Positions 1 to 10,067 are shown, counted from the stretch's first letter. The stretch is 64,000 bases of DNA from Serratia grimesii NBRC 13537 (GCF_001590905.1 NZ_BCTT01000007.1:1-64000), one strand, 5' to 3'. Program-made: numbers and translations. The notes: generated by a model not told the origin, from the sequence alone.

Positions 1-106
1 TTCAAATAATCATCAAAAAAGCCATTTTAGGATGTTTATTAGTCAGAAAAGTGGTGTTTTAAGGCTGTTACCCCGTAAAGAACCAGAAGCCCAAGGAAAA
101 CAGATA

Positions 107-137
107 AAGAAAAGGGAGCGGTTTCCCGCTCCCTTTT
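107..137 (-). terminator. Rho-independent terminator of clpB
   Basis: GGGAGCGG (114-121) pairs with CCGCTCCC (126-133). The A-rich stretch at 105-113 reads as a T-run on the minus strand just past the clpB stop at 161. Positions 1-106 show no gene I can support. Confidence 0.85.
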
Positions 138-160
138 ATCGTCATAACACGCTATTGCCG

Positions 161-2734
161 TTACTGTTTGGCAACGATGTGCTCGTTTTCCACATCCAGC
201 GTAACCAGTTTGCCTGGAATCAGCTTGCCAGAAAGGATTTGCTGCGCCAGCGGGTTTTCGATCTCCTGCTGGATAGCACGTTTCAGCGGACGCGCCCCAT
301 ATACAGGGTCGAACCCCGTTTTGCCCAGCAACGCCAACGCAGGTTCGGTCATCGTCACTTCGTAACCACGCTCTTCCAAACGTTTGTACAGACGCGCCAA
401 CTGGATCTTGGCAATCTCGGCGATGTGTTTCTGACCGAGCGGATGGAACACTACCACCTCATCTATACGGTTAATGAATTCCGGACGGAAATGGTGGCTC
501 ACCATTTCCATGACGGATTCCTTCATTTGTGCGTAGTTCATCTGACCGAAGTGCTCTTGGATAAGATCGGACCCCAGGTTAGATGTCATGATCACCACAG
601 TATTGCGGAAATCAACAGTACGCCCCTGGCCATCGGTCAGGCGCCCATCATCCAATACCTGCAACAGGATGTTGAAGACATCTGGATGCGCCTTCTCCAC
701 TTCATCGAGCAGAATCACCGAATAAGGTCTACGACGCACAGCTTCAGTCAGGTAACCCCCTTCTTCATAACCGACATAGCCTGGAGGTGCCCCCACCAGC
801 CGTGATACCGAGTGTTTTTCCATAAACTCGGACATGTCGATACGCACCATCGCATCGTCACTGTCGAACAGGAACGAAGCTAACGCCTTACAGAGTTCGG
901 TTTTACCTACCCCGGTCGGGCCGAGGAACAGGAACGAACCGATAGGCCGATTCGGATCTGAAAGCCCAGCGCGACTACGACGAATGGCATTGGATACGGC
1001 ACTCACTGCCTCATCCTGACCAATAACCCGTGTATGCAGTTCATGCTCCAGCCGTAATAGCTTGTCACGTTCACCTTCCAGCATTCTGGCGACCGGAATA
1101 CCGGTGGCACGTGCCAGCACTTCGGCAATTTCTGCGTCAGTCACCCGGTTACGCAACAGCTTCATGGTTTTGCCTTCAGCCAATGTGGCAGCGGCAAGCT
1201 GTTTCTCCAACTCTGGAATCTTACCGTACTGCAGTTCCGACATACGCCCCAGATCGCCGACGCGACGCGCCTGCTCCAGGGTGATCTTGGCCTGCTCAAG
1301 TTCCGCTTTGATATTCTGCGTACCGGAGAGTGAAGCTTTTTCCGCCTTCCACTCTTCTTCCAGCTCTGAATATTCACGCTCTTTCTGTTCCAGCTCACCG
1401 CTAAGCATTTCCAGGCGTTTCTTACTGGCGTCATCTGACTCTTTACTCAGTGCCTGCTGCTCCAGTTTAAGCTGGATGATGCGGCGCTCCAGACGATCAA
1501 GTGATTCTGGTTTTGAGTCCATCTGCATACGGATGCTGGACGCGGCCTCATCGATCAGGTCAATGGCCTTATCCGGCAACTGGCGATCAGAAATGTATCG
1601 GTGCGACAATGTCGCCGCCGCAACAATCGCCGGGTCCGTGATCTGCACATGATGATGCAGTTCATAACGTTCTTTCAGGCCACGCAAGATAGCGATGGTG
1701 TCTTCAACGCTAGGCTCTGCCACATAGACTTTCTGGAAACGACGTTCAAGCGCCGCGTCCTTCTCTATATACTGGCGATATTCGTCCAGCGTGGTGGCAC
1801 CGACGCAGTGCAGTTCCCCACGCGCCAGCGCCGGTTTCAACATATTACCGGCATCCATCGCGCCATCGGCTTTACCCGCGCCGACCATTGTGTGCAGTTC
1901 GTCAATAAACAGAATGACACTGCCTTCCTGTTTGGACAGATCGCTCAGCACCGCTTTCAGACGTTCTTCAAACTCACCGCGGTATTTGGCCCCGGCGATC
2001 AGCGCCCCCATATCGAGGGACAGCACACGTTTATGTTTTAGGCCTTCCGGGACTTCACCATTAATAATGCGTTGCGCCAAACCTTCGACGATGGCGGTTT
2101 TACCCACGCCTGGCTCGCCGATCAACACCGGGTTGTTTTTGGTACGACGTTGCAGCACCTGAATGGTGCGACGGATCTCTTCGTCACGGCCGATAACCGG
2201 GTCAAGTTTGCCCTGCTCGGCACGCTCGGTCAGATCAATAGTGTATTTCTTCAATGCCTGACGTTGGTCTTCAGCACCTTGGTCTTCCACGCTGTCTCCA
2301 CCTCGCATTTGCTCAATAGCCTTGCTGATTTTATCGGTTGTCGCACCGGCCGCTTTCAACAGATCGGTCAATGTCCCGCGATCCTCAAGCACCGCCAGTA
2401 CAAAGAGTTCGGAAGAAATGAATTTGTCCGCCCGCTTTTGCGCCAGCTTGTCACACAGGTTAAGGACACGCACCAGTTCATGAGACGGTTGAACGTCACC
2501 ACCGGTACCTTCGACTTGAGGCTGACGAGACAGTGCCTGTTCGATTTCAGTGCGCACGCGCCCTGCATCAATACCGGCAGAAGTTAAGAGTGGACGAACC
2601 GTGCCCCCTTCCTGATTAAGCAGGGCGCTCATCAGATGTAACGGCTCAATAAACTGGTTGTCGCGCCCAAGTGCAAGAGATTGGGCATCGGCGAGGGCAA
2701 GCTGGAATTTGTTGGTAAGACGATCCAGACGCAT
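161..2734 (-). CDS. clpB: ATP-dependent chaperone ClpB
   Basis: Hexameric AAA+ disaggregase that works with DnaK/DnaJ/GrpE in the cytoplasm to thread polypeptides out of aggregates. The 857 residues match the E. coli length. Seen in order: N-terminal Clp repeat domain (about 1-145), first AAA+ module with Walker A GEPGVGKT at 206-213, a coiled-coil middle domain (about 400-520) and a second AAA+ module with GPTGVGKT near 605. No ClpP-binding loop is evident, as expected for ClpB. The gene is monocistronic and preceded by a heat-shock type promoter at 2773-2800. The ATG at 2734 matches the usual MRLDRLT start. Confidence 0.98.
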   Translation of the reverse strand: MRLDRLTNKFQLALADAQSLALGRDNQFIEPLHLMSALLNQEGGTVRPLLTSAGIDAGRVRTEIEQALSRQPQVEGTGGDVQPSHELVRVLNLCDKLAQKRADKFISSELFVLAVLEDRGTLTDLLKAAGATTDKISKAIEQMRGGDSVEDQGAEDQRQALKKYTIDLTERAEQGKLDPVIGRDEEIRRTIQVLQRRTKNNPVLIGEPGVGKTAIVEGLAQRIINGEVPEGLKHKRVLSLDMGALIAGAKYRGEFEERLKAVLSDLSKQEGSVILFIDELHTMVGAGKADGAMDAGNMLKPALARGELHCVGATTLDEYRQYIEKDAALERRFQKVYVAEPSVEDTIAILRGLKERYELHHHVQITDPAIVAAATLSHRYISDRQLPDKAIDLIDEAASSIRMQMDSKPESLDRLERRIIQLKLEQQALSKESDDASKKRLEMLSGELEQKEREYSELEEEWKAEKASLSGTQNIKAELEQAKITLEQARRVGDLGRMSELQYGKIPELEKQLAAATLAEGKTMKLLRNRVTDAEIAEVLARATGIPVARMLEGERDKLLRLEHELHTRVIGQDEAVSAVSNAIRRSRAGLSDPNRPIGSFLFLGPTGVGKTELCKALASFLFDSDDAMVRIDMSEFMEKHSVSRLVGAPPGYVGYEEGGYLTEAVRRRPYSVILLDEVEKAHPDVFNILLQVLDDGRLTDGQGRTVDFRNTVVIMTSNLGSDLIQEHFGQMNYAQMKESVMEMVSHHFRPEFINRIDEVVVFHPLGQKHIAEIAKIQLARLYKRLEERGYEVTMTEPALALLGKTGFDPVYGARPLKRAIQQEIENPLAQQILSGKLIPGKLVTLDVENEHIVAKQ

Positions 2735-2772
2735 AACACCTCCAAGATTGGTCGAAATTGCTACTGGAGATT

Positions 2773-2800
2773 AAATGAGGTCATCCCTCAAATTTTCAAG
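2773..2800 (-). promoter_or_regulatory. Sigma-32 (heat-shock) promoter of clpB
   Basis: On the minus strand CTTGAAA (2800-2794) is followed after 13 bases by CCTCATTT (2780-2773). This closely resembles the RpoH consensus CTTGAAA-N13-CCCCATNT. It lies about 40 bases upstream of the clpB start, which fits the known heat-shock control of clpB. Confidence 0.85.
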
Positions 2801-2864
2801 GTTATTTCGACTGTATATTTTCGGTACTACATCATGCGTCTTTGGACCGTCCTAATTCAATAGG

Positions 2865-3596
2865 TTATATCACCCAGATTAAACTTGCCAGACGTCCGGT
2901 TATTCCATCGCGGCGATAGGAGAAAAAATGACTGATTTCGCTCACCGTACAGCGATCACCACCGTAGATAGCGTGGATACCTGCGCGCTGTAAGCGCTGG
3001 CGTGCCAGTAGATAGATGTTAGCCAGGAATTTATCACCCTGTGGGGTAAAAGCAGCGGCAGCGTCGGCATCTACATTTATAAACGCAGTACGCACCTCTG
3101 GCCCGACTTCAAACTGCTCTGGACCAATCGCCGGACCGAGCCAGGCGGTAATGTTTGCTGGCTCAGTGGCAAACTCTGCCACCGTGTGTTCCAGCACGCC
3201 ATTACACAACCCGCGCCAACCGGCATGGGCTGCGGCCACTTCATCACCGGCCTGCGAGCAAAACAGCACCGGCAAGCAATCTGCCGTCATCACTGCACAC
3301 ACCTGCCCCGGCACATTACTGTAAACCGCGTCCGCACGCAGATCGGTCGGCGTTCGCCCATCTAACCGCACGACACGCGTACCATGTATCTGTTCCAACC
3401 AAAGCGGCATCTGCGGTAGAGCTGCCCCCACCACCAGCCGTTGGCGGTTATCCGCGACTGCCCGAGCCTCATCACCCACGTGGGTTCCGAGGTTGAGCGA
3501 ATCATAGGGTGGCACACTAACGCCACCACTACGGGTTGTGCTGCAGGCTTTTACGCCTGCAGGCAGCGGCCAATCCGGCAAGATGAGCGAATCCAT
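2865..3596 (-). CDS. pgeF: Purine nucleoside phosphorylase / polyphenol oxidase family protein PgeF (YfiH)
   Basis: DUF152 multicopper-type protein of 243 residues, the usual family length. E. coli PgeF (YfiH) is reported to correct peptidoglycan composition by removing L-serine-containing precursors, and other family members act on purine nucleosides. Family metal-site motifs are visible: TADCLPVLF (Cys) and HAGWRGLCNGV (His). The start codon overlaps the rluD stop by one base (TAATG), so the two genes are translationally coupled in an rluD-pgeF operon as in E. coli. The family is certain; the physiological role is taken from the E. coli orthologue. Confidence 0.92.
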   Translation of the reverse strand: MDSLILPDWPLPAGVKACSTTRSGGVSVPPYDSLNLGTHVGDEARAVADNRQRLVVGAALPQMPLWLEQIHGTRVVRLDGRTPTDLRADAVYSNVPGQVCAVMTADCLPVLFCSQAGDEVAAAHAGWRGLCNGVLEHTVAEFATEPANITAWLGPAIGPEQFEVGPEVRTAFINVDADAAAAFTPQGDKFLANIYLLARQRLQRAGIHAIYGGDRCTVSEISHFFSYRRDGITGRLASLIWVI

Positions 3597-4573
3597 TACC
3601 AGTTCATCTGATCTTTGAATTCTTCGGTGTCAGCTTTCAGTGCGTTAATCAGATCGACCATATCCTGTGGCAGCGGCGCATGCCACTCCATTTGGATACC
3701 GCTGATCGGATGATATAAACGCAGCATGGTGGCGTGCAGCGCCTGGCGATCGAAACCGCGCAGTGTGGCAATAAATGCGTCTGACGCACCCTTTGGCGGA
3801 CGTGGACGGCCACCGTATAGCTGATCACCCACCAGCGGATGGTTAATGTGCGACATGTGCACACGGATCTGGTGAGTACGACCGGTTTCCAGACGCAAAC
3901 GCAAACGAGTATGTGCGCGGAAGTGCTCCATAATACGGTAATGCGTCACCGCCGGTTTGCCCATTGGGTGTACTGCCATATGGGTACGTTTGGTTGAGTG
4001 GCGCGAAATTGGCTCCTCAACGGTACCGCCTGCAGTCATGGTACCGATAGCAACCGCTTCATATTCACGCGTAATTTCACGCGCCTGCAGTGCTTCGACC
4101 AGTCGAGTTTGTGCTGGAACGGTTTTCGCCACCACCATCAGACCGGTGGTGTCTTTATCCAAACGGTGCACGATACCAGCACGTGGCACATCGGCAATTT
4201 CAGGATAATAGTGCAGCAATGCATTGAGCACAGTGCCGTCCGGATTACCGGCGCCAGGGTGCACAACCAGATCGCGTGGTTTGTTGATCACCAAAATATC
4301 ACTGTCTTCGTAAACGATATTCAGGGCGATATCCTGCGGTTCCCAGCGTGCCTCTTCTTCTATCTGTGCATCAATGGCGACCGTCTCTCCCCCCAGCACC
4401 TTCTCTTTCGGTTTGTTTATCGTTTTGCCATTGACCTGCACCCGATTGTCCAGGATCCAATCTTTTATGCGAGATCGTGAATAATCAGGGAACAATTCGG
4501 CCAAAGCCTGATCTAAACGTTGTCCGAGTTGAGATTCGGCCACCGTTGCGGTGAGTTGTACTTGTTGTGCCAT
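3596..4573 (-). CDS. rluD: 23S rRNA pseudouridine synthase RluD
   Basis: Forms pseudouridines 1911, 1915 and 1917 in helix 69 of 23S rRNA. The protein has 325 residues with an N-terminal S4 RNA-binding domain (about 18-75) and an RluA-type catalytic domain containing HRLDKDTTGL, whose Asp139 is the expected catalytic residue. It is divergent from bamD across about 130 bases and overlaps pgeF downstream. Nothing is missing. Confidence 0.97.
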   Translation of the reverse strand: MAQQVQLTATVAESQLGQRLDQALAELFPDYSRSRIKDWILDNRVQVNGKTINKPKEKVLGGETVAIDAQIEEEARWEPQDIALNIVYEDSDILVINKPRDLVVHPGAGNPDGTVLNALLHYYPEIADVPRAGIVHRLDKDTTGLMVVAKTVPAQTRLVEALQAREITREYEAVAIGTMTAGGTVEEPISRHSTKRTHMAVHPMGKPAVTHYRIMEHFRAHTRLRLRLETGRTHQIRVHMSHINHPLVGDQLYGGRPRPPKGASDAFIATLRGFDRQALHATMLRLYHPISGIQMEWHAPLPQDMVDLINALKADTEEFKDQMNW

Positions 4574-4598
4574 ATGCAGCTTCTTCGTTAACGTTGGG

Positions 4599-4626
4599 TT
4601 TTCACGGCGATGCCGTTTAATATAAT
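4599..4626 (+). promoter_or_regulatory. Candidate sigma-70 promoter of bamD
   Basis: A perfect TATAAT at 4621-4626 has TTTTCA 16 bases upstream at 4599-4604. It lies in the divergent rluD/bamD gap, about 80 bases before the bamD start. The -10 is strong and the -35 moderate. Confidence 0.55.
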
Positions 4627-4704
4627 GTGCTATTGTACCTGGTCTTTGTCGGGAGCTTAACGGACAGTCTCCCGGAATAACACCCTGAGGATAATCAAAA
4701 CGTC

Positions 4705-5436
4705 ATGACGCGTATGAAATATCTGGTGGCGGCAGCCACGTTGAGCCTGGCGCTGGCAGGTTGCTCCACATCCAAGGATGCGGTTCCCGACAACCCACCT
4801 TCGGAAATCTATGCTACTGCCCAGCAAAAACTGCAGGACGGTAACTTTAAGGGCGCGATTACGCAACTCGAAGCGTTAGATAACCGCTATCCTTTCGGGC
4901 CGTACTCTCAGCAGGTCCAGTTGGATCTGATTTATGCCTACTACAAATCTGCCGATTTACCGCTGGCTCAGGCGTCTATCGATCGTTTCATGCGTCTGAA
5001 CCCAACGCACCCGAACATCGACTACGTGATGTACATGCGTGGTCTGACCGATATGGCGTTGGATGACAGTGCATTGCAAGGCTTCTTCGGGGTCGATCGT
5101 TCAGACCGAGATCCTCAGCATGCACGCGCGGCGTTTCGCGATTTCAGCCAGCTGATTCAGCAGTACCCGAACAGCCAGTACGTGACCGATGCAAACAAGC
5201 GTCTGGTGTATCTGAAAGACCGCCTGGCCAAGTATGAGCTTTCGGTGGTGGAATACTACACTAAACGCGGTGCCTACGTCGCGGTCGTTAATCGCGCCGA
5301 GCAGATGCTGCGTGAATACCCAGATACCAAAGCGACGCGCGATGCGTTGCCGCTGATGGAAAATGCGTATAAGCAGCTGCAACTGAACGGCCAGGCCGAC
5401 AAAGTGGGCAAAGTGATTGCTGCCAACCCAGCATAA
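4705..5436 (+). CDS. bamD: Outer membrane protein assembly factor BamD (lipoprotein)
   Basis: Essential lipoprotein of the BAM complex that binds BamA and inserts beta-barrel proteins into the outer membrane. It has 243 residues. The signal peptide ends in a lipobox LALAGC with the lipidated Cys at residue 20. The rest is the helical tetratricopeptide-like repeat fold ([31 protein letters not shown] motifs). The MTRMKYL start is as in E. coli. A terminator follows at 5461-5486. Confidence 0.97.
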   Translation: MTRMKYLVAAATLSLALAGCSTSKDAVPDNPPSEIYATAQQKLQDGNFKGAITQLEALDNRYPFGPYSQQVQLDLIYAYYKSADLPLAQASIDRFMRLNPTHPNIDYVMYMRGLTDMALDDSALQGFFGVDRSDRDPQHARAAFRDFSQLIQQYPNSQYVTDANKRLVYLKDRLAKYELSVVEYYTKRGAYVAVVNRAEQMLREYPDTKATRDALPLMENAYKQLQLNGQADKVGKVIAANPA

Positions 5437-5460
5437 CCTGATTGGCAACAGCAGAAAAAC

Positions 5461-5486
5461 AAAACGGCAGCCGAGGCTGCCGTTTT
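5461..5486 (+). terminator. Terminator of bamD
   Basis: AAAACGGCAG (5461-5470) pairs with CTGCCGTTTT (5477-5486) around a short loop. The arms end in A and T runs, so the hairpin could work on both strands, but only bamD ends into it. The rest of the bamD-raiA gap (to 5748) holds the raiA promoter region and no other gene that I can see. Confidence 0.8.
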
Positions 5487-5668
5487 CATTTGCCGAATAC
5501 TTAGCCAAAACAGGATAAATACACAAGCAAAAACACAGTGTTAGCAAGAATGCCCCACCGCGCATCCCCTCAATAATGCGCGTTCCGCTCACAAGACTCA
5601 AGCGTTAGATAGCCAATACAAATGCTGAATCACAGATTGAACTAACTTTGCAAAAAGTGACAAAAAAA

Positions 5669-5710
5669 CGTGATTTACATCACGCATTTAAACAAAAAGC
5701 GAGGTATGCT
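5669..5710 (+). promoter_or_regulatory. CRP-dependent promoter of raiA (class II geometry)
   Basis: CGTGATTTACATCACG at 5669-5684 is a palindrome matching CRP half-sites GTGA-N6-TCAC. A -10 element TATGCT follows at 5705-5710. With a start near 5718 the CRP site centres about 41.5 bases upstream, the class II spacing. No good -35 is present, which fits activator dependence. cAMP-CRP control of raiA is described in E. coli. Confidence 0.75.
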
Positions 5711-5748
5711 GGATCCATCCAAGACGGAAAGACAGAGAGGTAAGTTAT

Positions 5749-6090
5749 ATGACATTGAACATTACCAGCAAACAAATGGATATCACTCCCGCAATCCGCA
5801 GTCACGTCGAAGACCGTCTCACCAAACTGGAAAAATGGCAGGCCCAACTGATTAACCCGCATATCGTTCTATCCAAAGAACCACAAGGGTTTGTTGCCGA
5901 CGCCACCATTACCACACCTAACGGCCCGCTGGTTGCCAGCGCAAAACATGATGACATGTACACCGCCGTTAACGATTTGATCGCCAAGTTGGAGCGCCAG
6001 TTGAATAAGGTGCAGCATAAAGGCGAAGCACGCCGTGCCGCGACCAGCGTGAAGGACATTATTCCGGAAGTAGAGCCGGAACAGGAATAA
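5749..6090 (+). CDS. raiA: Ribosome-associated inhibitor A (short HPF family hibernation factor)
   Basis: Binds the decoding region of the 30S subunit in stationary phase or cold shock and keeps 70S ribosomes inactive while opposing 100S dimer formation. It has 113 residues, the short form of the S30AE/HPF family, with the N-terminal [20 protein letters not shown] typical of RaiA. The C-terminal acidic tail (EVEPEQE) separates RaiA from HPF. The start has a purine-rich site (GAGAGG) upstream. It lies directly before pheL-pheA as in E. coli. Confidence 0.95.
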   Translation: MTLNITSKQMDITPAIRSHVEDRLTKLEKWQAQLINPHIVLSKEPQGFVADATITTPNGPLVASAKHDDMYTAVNDLIAKLERQLNKVQHKGEARRAATSVKDIIPEVEPEQE

Positions 6091-6113
6091 CCGTTTAGCG
6101 GCTGTTTCACATC

Positions 6114-6138
6114 AAACGCGCCTGAGGGCGCGTTTTTT
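6114..6138 (+). terminator. Terminator of raiA
   Basis: AAACGCGCC (6114-6122), loop TGAG and GGCGCG (6127-6132) followed by six T. It begins 24 bases after the raiA stop. Confidence 0.88.
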
Positions 6139-6211
6139 GTCTGGTTTTTTTATTGACGAGATAAAAGCCTGCGGTTACTTTAAAACCTGTATCACACACT
6201 CTGGATAACAC

Positions 6212-6259
6212 ATGGTCCGTAAACCGTTTTTCTTCGCATTCTTTTTTACCTTCCCCTGA
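6212..6259 (+). CDS. pheL: pheA leader peptide PheL
   Basis: A 15-codon ORF encodes MVRKPFFFAFFFTFP with seven phenylalanines. Ribosome stalling on these Phe codons when charged tRNA-Phe is scarce is the sensor of pheA attenuation. The FFFAFFFTFP core is as in E. coli, while the first residues differ. A terminator at 6306-6331 and the start of pheA at 6380 follow, giving the complete leader architecture. It is too short for ordinary gene calling. Confidence 0.93.
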   Translation: MVRKPFFFAFFFTFP

Positions 6260-6305
6260 TTGGGAGGCGTTTCGTCGTGTGATAAAGAATGCGAAGACGA
6301 ACAGC

Positions 6306-6336
6306 AAAGCCTCCTTAAAACAGGGGGCTTTTTTTA
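6306..6336 (+). terminator. pheA attenuator (regulated terminator)
   Basis: AAAGCCTCC (6306-6314) pairs with GGGGGCTTT (6323-6331), with one G-T wobble, and runs into a T tract. It is 47 bases past the pheL stop and before the pheA start, so it is the terminator arm of the Phe attenuator. The overlapping antiterminator was not folded in detail. Confidence 0.88.
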
Positions 6337-6379
6337 TGGCTATTTTACAACGTATAAAAATACAAGGCAGAAGCTGATT

Positions 6380-7537
6380 ATGACTGACAACCCGTTACTC
6401 GTGCTGCGCAAACGCATCAGCGCATTGGATCTGAAATTGCTGTCCTTGCTGGCAGAGCGCCGTGAGCTGGCGGTAGAAGTAGGCAAAACCAAACTCCACT
6501 CCCATCGGCCAATCCGCGATAAAGAGCGTGAGCGCGACTTGCTGGATGCCCTGATCGCTGCAGCCAAGCCGTATGACCTGGACGGATTTTACGTCACTCG
6601 CTTGTTCCAACTGATTATCGAAGATTCTGTGTTGACTCAGCAGGCGCTATTACAGAGCCAACTCAATCAAATCAGCCAGCATTCCGCCCGTATCGCATTC
6701 CTTGGCCCTAAGGGGTCTTATTCACACTTGGCTGCGCGTCAATACGCCGCTCGTCATTTCGATCAGTTGATCGAATGCGGTTGCCAGAAATTCCAAGATA
6801 TCTTTACCCAGGTCGAAACTGGTCAGGCGGATTACGCCATTCTGCCAATCGAGAATACCAGTTCAGGTTCGATTAACGACGTCTACGATCTGCTGCAGCA
6901 CACCAGCCTGTCGATCGTCGGCGAACTGACCAACCCTATCGATCACTGCGTCCTGGTTGCCAATGATACTGACCTTGCACAGATCGAAACCGTGTATAGC
7001 CACCCTCAGCCATTCCAACAGTGCAGCCAATTCATTAACCGCTACCCGCACTGGAAAATTGAGTATTGTGAAAGCACCGCAGCAGCGATGGAAAAAGTTG
7101 CCAAATTGAACTCACCAAAAGCTGCCGCATTGGGCAGCGAAGCTGGCGGTGCACTCTATGGTCTACAGGTGTTGGAACATAATCTGGCCAATCAACAGCA
7201 GAACATTACCCGCTTCATTGTGCTGGCGCGTAAAGCTATTGACGTCTCAGAACAAGTCCCGGCTAAAACGACGTTGATTATGGCTACCGGTCAACAGTCA
7301 GGCGCGTTGGTAGAAGCATTGTTGGTACTGCGCGATAACGGCATCATCATGACCAAACTGGAGTCTCGCCCAATTAACGGTAATCCGTGGGAAGAAATGT
7401 TTTATATCGATGTGCAGGCTAACCTGCGTTCTGAAGCGATGCAGAAAGCGCTGAGGGATCTGACGCCAATCACGCGTTCGCTGAAGGTGCTGGGTTGCTA
7501 CCCCAGTGACAACGTGGTCCCGGTCAATCCGTCCTAA
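6380..7537 (+). CDS. pheA: Bifunctional chorismate mutase P / prephenate dehydratase
   Basis: Converts chorismate to prephenate and then to phenylpyruvate, the committed step to phenylalanine. From the ATG at 6380 it has 385 residues, against 386 in E. coli. An in-frame upstream ATG at 6260 is rejected because it lies in the attenuator leader. Domains: AroQ-type chorismate mutase (about 1-90), prephenate dehydratase (about 105-285) and a C-terminal ACT domain with the Phe-binding LESRP motif. Controlled by pheL attenuation and probably by feedback through ACT. Confidence 0.97.
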   Translation: MTDNPLLVLRKRISALDLKLLSLLAERRELAVEVGKTKLHSHRPIRDKERERDLLDALIAAAKPYDLDGFYVTRLFQLIIEDSVLTQQALLQSQLNQISQHSARIAFLGPKGSYSHLAARQYAARHFDQLIECGCQKFQDIFTQVETGQADYAILPIENTSSGSINDVYDLLQHTSLSIVGELTNPIDHCVLVANDTDLAQIETVYSHPQPFQQCSQFINRYPHWKIEYCESTAAAMEKVAKLNSPKAAALGSEAGGALYGLQVLEHNLANQQQNITRFIVLARKAIDVSEQVPAKTTLIMATGQQSGALVEALLVLRDNGIIMTKLESRPINGNPWEEMFYIDVQANLRSEAMQKALRDLTPITRSLKVLGCYPSDNVVPVNPS

Positions 7538-7544
7538 ATGCGAT

Positions 7545-7571
7545 AAAAAAGGGTTCGGCAGTGCCGAACCC
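7545..7571 (-). terminator. Terminator of the aroF-tyrA operon
   Basis: GGGTTCGGCA (7551-7560) and TGCCGAACCC (7562-7571) form a near-perfect hairpin. The six A at 7545-7550 give a T-run only on the minus strand, so the terminator serves tyrA rather than the convergent pheA. Confidence 0.85.
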
Positions 7572-7581
7572 CAATACGCTA

Positions 7582-8703
7582 TTACTGCCGGCTGTCGTTC
7601 GCCTGACGTAACAACGAGCGACTTTCCACCAAGAAACGCTGCGCATAGTCACCAAACCAATGCTCTACTTTCTGGAAACTTTGAATAAAGGCCTGTTTAT
7701 CGCCCTGTTCCAGCAGCTTTATCGCCTCACCAAACCGTTGGTAGTACCGCTTGATCAATGCAATGTTCTCTTCCGACGACATGATGATATCCGCATACAG
7801 TTGCGGATCCTGAGCAAACAGCCGCCCGACCATCGCCAGCTCTAACCGATAAATCGGTGAAGAGAGTGCCAGTAACTGTTCCAACTGAACGTTTTCTTCT
7901 GCCAGGTGCAAGCCATAAGCAAAGGTCGCAAAATGGCGCAGTGCCTGAATGAAGGCCATGTTCTGATCGTGCTCAACCGCGCTAATACGGTGCAAACGCG
8001 CGCCCCATACCTGCAGCTGCGCCAGCAACCATTGATAGGCTTGCGGCTCGCGACCATCGCAATACACCACAACTTGTTTGGCTACACTGCCAACGTCTGG
8101 ACCAAACATCGGATGCAGACCTACCACAGGACCGGCATGAGCAGCCAACATAGCATTCAACGGACGATTTTTTACCGACGCCAGATCAACCAGAATACAG
8201 TCTGCCGGCAGCTGCGGTAACCGTTCAATGACGCTTTCGGTCACGTGAATAGGTACGCTGACAATCACCATTCCGGCGTCTGCCAGCAAAGCATCGGCCT
8301 GCGGCCAATCTTGCTGATCCAATACTTTGACTTGGTAGCCTGACAGCGTCAGCAGACGATTAAATAGCCGTCCCATTTGGCCATTACCGCCGATAATGAC
8401 AATCGGACGCAGCTGTGGGTTCAGGGTTTTAAAGCCTTTGTCATTCTCACTGACGTAAGATTCACGCATAACCCGACGTAATACGTCCTCGATCAAGTCA
8501 GGCGGTACACCAAGATTGTCTGCTTCCTTACGCCGTGAGGCCAACATTGCGGCCTCACGTTCAGGAACATAGACGGGTAAGCCGTGGTGGCTTTTCACCT
8601 CACCCACTTCCGCTACCAGTTGTAAACGTTTTGCCAACAGCTCCAGCAGCGCTTTATCCACTTCATCAATTTGATCGCGTAGCGCGGTCAGTTCAGCCAC
8701 CAT
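7582..8703 (-). CDS. tyrA: Bifunctional chorismate mutase T / prephenate dehydrogenase
   Basis: Makes prephenate from chorismate and oxidises it with NAD to 4-hydroxyphenylpyruvate for tyrosine. The 373 residues match E. coli. An N-terminal AroQ chorismate mutase domain (about 1-90) is followed by the dehydrogenase with the Rossmann motif IIGGNGQMG near residues 103-111. It starts 6 bases after the aroF stop, so the two are co-transcribed, and TyrR control comes from the aroF promoter. Confidence 0.97.
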   Translation of the reverse strand: MVAELTALRDQIDEVDKALLELLAKRLQLVAEVGEVKSHHGLPVYVPEREAAMLASRRKEADNLGVPPDLIEDVLRRVMRESYVSENDKGFKTLNPQLRPIVIIGGNGQMGRLFNRLLTLSGYQVKVLDQQDWPQADALLADAGMVIVSVPIHVTESVIERLPQLPADCILVDLASVKNRPLNAMLAAHAGPVVGLHPMFGPDVGSVAKQVVVYCDGREPQAYQWLLAQLQVWGARLHRISAVEHDQNMAFIQALRHFATFAYGLHLAEENVQLEQLLALSSPIYRLELAMVGRLFAQDPQLYADIIMSSEENIALIKRYYQRFGEAIKLLEQGDKQAFIQSFQKVEHWFGDYAQRFLVESRSLLRQANDSRQ

Positions 8704-8709
8704 AACTTA

Positions 8710-9783
8710 CTACTCTCCAGTGCGAGCCGTCAGCGCGGCGCCGAGTTCCTGGTGCATATGGCGCAGCAGCGTCTCTGTACTTTCCCAGTTAATGCAAGCG
8801 TCAGTTACAGAAACACCGTAGCGCATATCTGCACGCGGTTGTTCAGAAGACTGGCTACCTTCGTGCAGGTGGCTTTCCAGCATAATGCCGGTGATCGAAC
8901 GGTTACCCGCTTTGATCTGCTCTACCACGGACTCAGCAACCGCCGGTTGACGGCGATAGTCTTTATTCGAGTTACCATGGCTGCAATCTATCATCAAGGA
9001 CGGGTGGAGTCCCGCGTCCTGCATCTGTTTTTCACAGGCTGCAACATCTTCGGCACTGTAGTTTGGTGTTTTGCCGCCACGCAGGATCACATGGCCATCC
9101 GGGTTACCCTGCGTTTGTAACAGGCATACTTGTCCTGCCTGGTTAATGCCGACAAAACGGTGTGGCATCGCCGCAGCACGCATGGCATTGATTGCCGTAC
9201 CCAGGCTGCCATCGGTACCGTTTTTGAAACCCACCGGCATCGACAAACCTGAAGCCATCTCGCGGTGCGTCTGCGATTCTGTGGTGCGCGCACCAATCGC
9301 TGACCAGCTGAATAAGTCGCCCAGGTATTGCGGGCTGTTCGGATCCAACGCTTCTGTCGCCAACGGCAGGCCCATACCCACCAAATCCAGCAACAGGCGA
9401 CGCGCGATGTGCAAACCGGCTTCAACATCAAACGAACCATCCATGTACGGATCGTTAATCAGGCCTTTCCAGCCGACCGTGGTTCGTGGTTTTTCAAAAT
9501 AGACGCGCATAACGATATACAGCTGATCGCTCAATTCAGCCGACAGGGTTTTCAAATGACGGGCGTAATCCAGTGCAGCATCCGGGTCGTGGATAGAACA
9601 AGGTCCGCATACCACTAGCAGGCGATGATCGCGCCCCTGCAAAATATCAGCGATGGTTTTGCGCGCGGTCGCGATTTCATTTTCATCGCTGGCGCTGAGC
9701 GGGAACTGGTTCTTCAGTTCTTCCGGAGTGATCAGAATTTGTTCTGCACTGATATGAACGTTATTGAGCGCGTCTTTTTGCAT
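8710..9783 (-). CDS. aroF: 3-deoxy-D-arabino-heptulosonate 7-phosphate synthase, tyrosine-sensitive type
   Basis: Condenses phosphoenolpyruvate and erythrose 4-phosphate, the first step of the shikimate pathway. It has 357 residues, class I DAHP synthase. Conserved PCSIHDP and GxxARxTESQ-type motifs are present (VVCGPCSIHDPDAAL, IGARTTESQTHREMASGLS). The operon with tyrA and the flanking TyrR boxes identify it as AroF rather than AroG or AroH. Confidence 0.96.
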   Translation of the reverse strand: MQKDALNNVHISAEQILITPEELKNQFPLSASDENEIATARKTIADILQGRDHRLLVVCGPCSIHDPDAALDYARHLKTLSAELSDQLYIVMRVYFEKPRTTVGWKGLINDPYMDGSFDVEAGLHIARRLLLDLVGMGLPLATEALDPNSPQYLGDLFSWSAIGARTTESQTHREMASGLSMPVGFKNGTDGSLGTAINAMRAAAMPHRFVGINQAGQVCLLQTQGNPDGHVILRGGKTPNYSAEDVAACEKQMQDAGLHPSLMIDCSHGNSNKDYRRQPAVAESVVEQIKAGNRSITGIMLESHLHEGSQSSEQPRADMRYGVSVTDACINWESTETLLRHMHQELGAALTARTGE

Positions 9784-9849
9784 GATGCTATTCCTGTCGT
9801 TTGCCGTTATGCGTAAGCGTTAATACAACCTTGAGCGTTTCAGGTCCTT

Positions 9850-9904
9850 ACCATACCATGGTATGTAAAGTTTTCAATCCGATATCCGTAAATAAAAAAT
9901 TACC
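9850..9904 (-). promoter_or_regulatory. aroF promoter with adjacent strong and weak TyrR boxes
   Basis: On the minus strand TTGAAA (9877-9872), a 16-base spacer and TATGGT (9855-9850) form a promoter about 67 bases before aroF. A TyrR box (consensus TGTAAA-N6-TTTACA) at 9904-9887 reads GGTAAT-N6-TTTACG on the minus strand. A weaker one at 9881-9864 reads CGGATT-N6-TTTACA and overlaps the -35. Both keep the key G at position 2 and C at position 17. Their centres are 23 bases apart, the usual strong/weak pairing that allows tyrosine-dependent repression. Confidence 0.65.
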
Positions 9905-10049
9905 ACTGATAAACCAGCTTGAAATGCCATATTAAAAGAGAGATAAAAAAGAAATCAATTACATGATTTACAAGAAAAAATAAACAAAACAAATCAAGGT
10001 TGTCGTTTATCCTTTTTAACCTTTAAGAATCGGAGTTATCGCCACAAAG

Positions 10050-10067
10050 TGTAAATAATAATATACA
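10050..10067. promoter_or_regulatory. Distal TyrR box upstream of aroF
   Basis: TGTAAATAATAATATACA differs from TGTAAA-N6-TTTACA by one base and lies about 155 bases upstream of the promoter-proximal pair. E. coli aroF also has a distal third box. The rest of the 583-base aroF/ydiY gap (9784-10366) is AT-rich with no ORF I can support. Confidence 0.6.

Noticed and set aside
1601-2587. Several long plus-strand reading frames across clpB
   Set aside because: They lie wholly inside clpB on the other strand, have no family resemblance and no ribosome site. Similar shadow frames over rluD, aroF, ffh, alaS, cysN and cysJ were left out for the same reason.
6260-6379. In-frame 40-codon extension of pheA upstream of 6380
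   Set aside because: It covers the attenuator hairpin and would start at the pheL stop. The E. coli-like start at 6380 is better.
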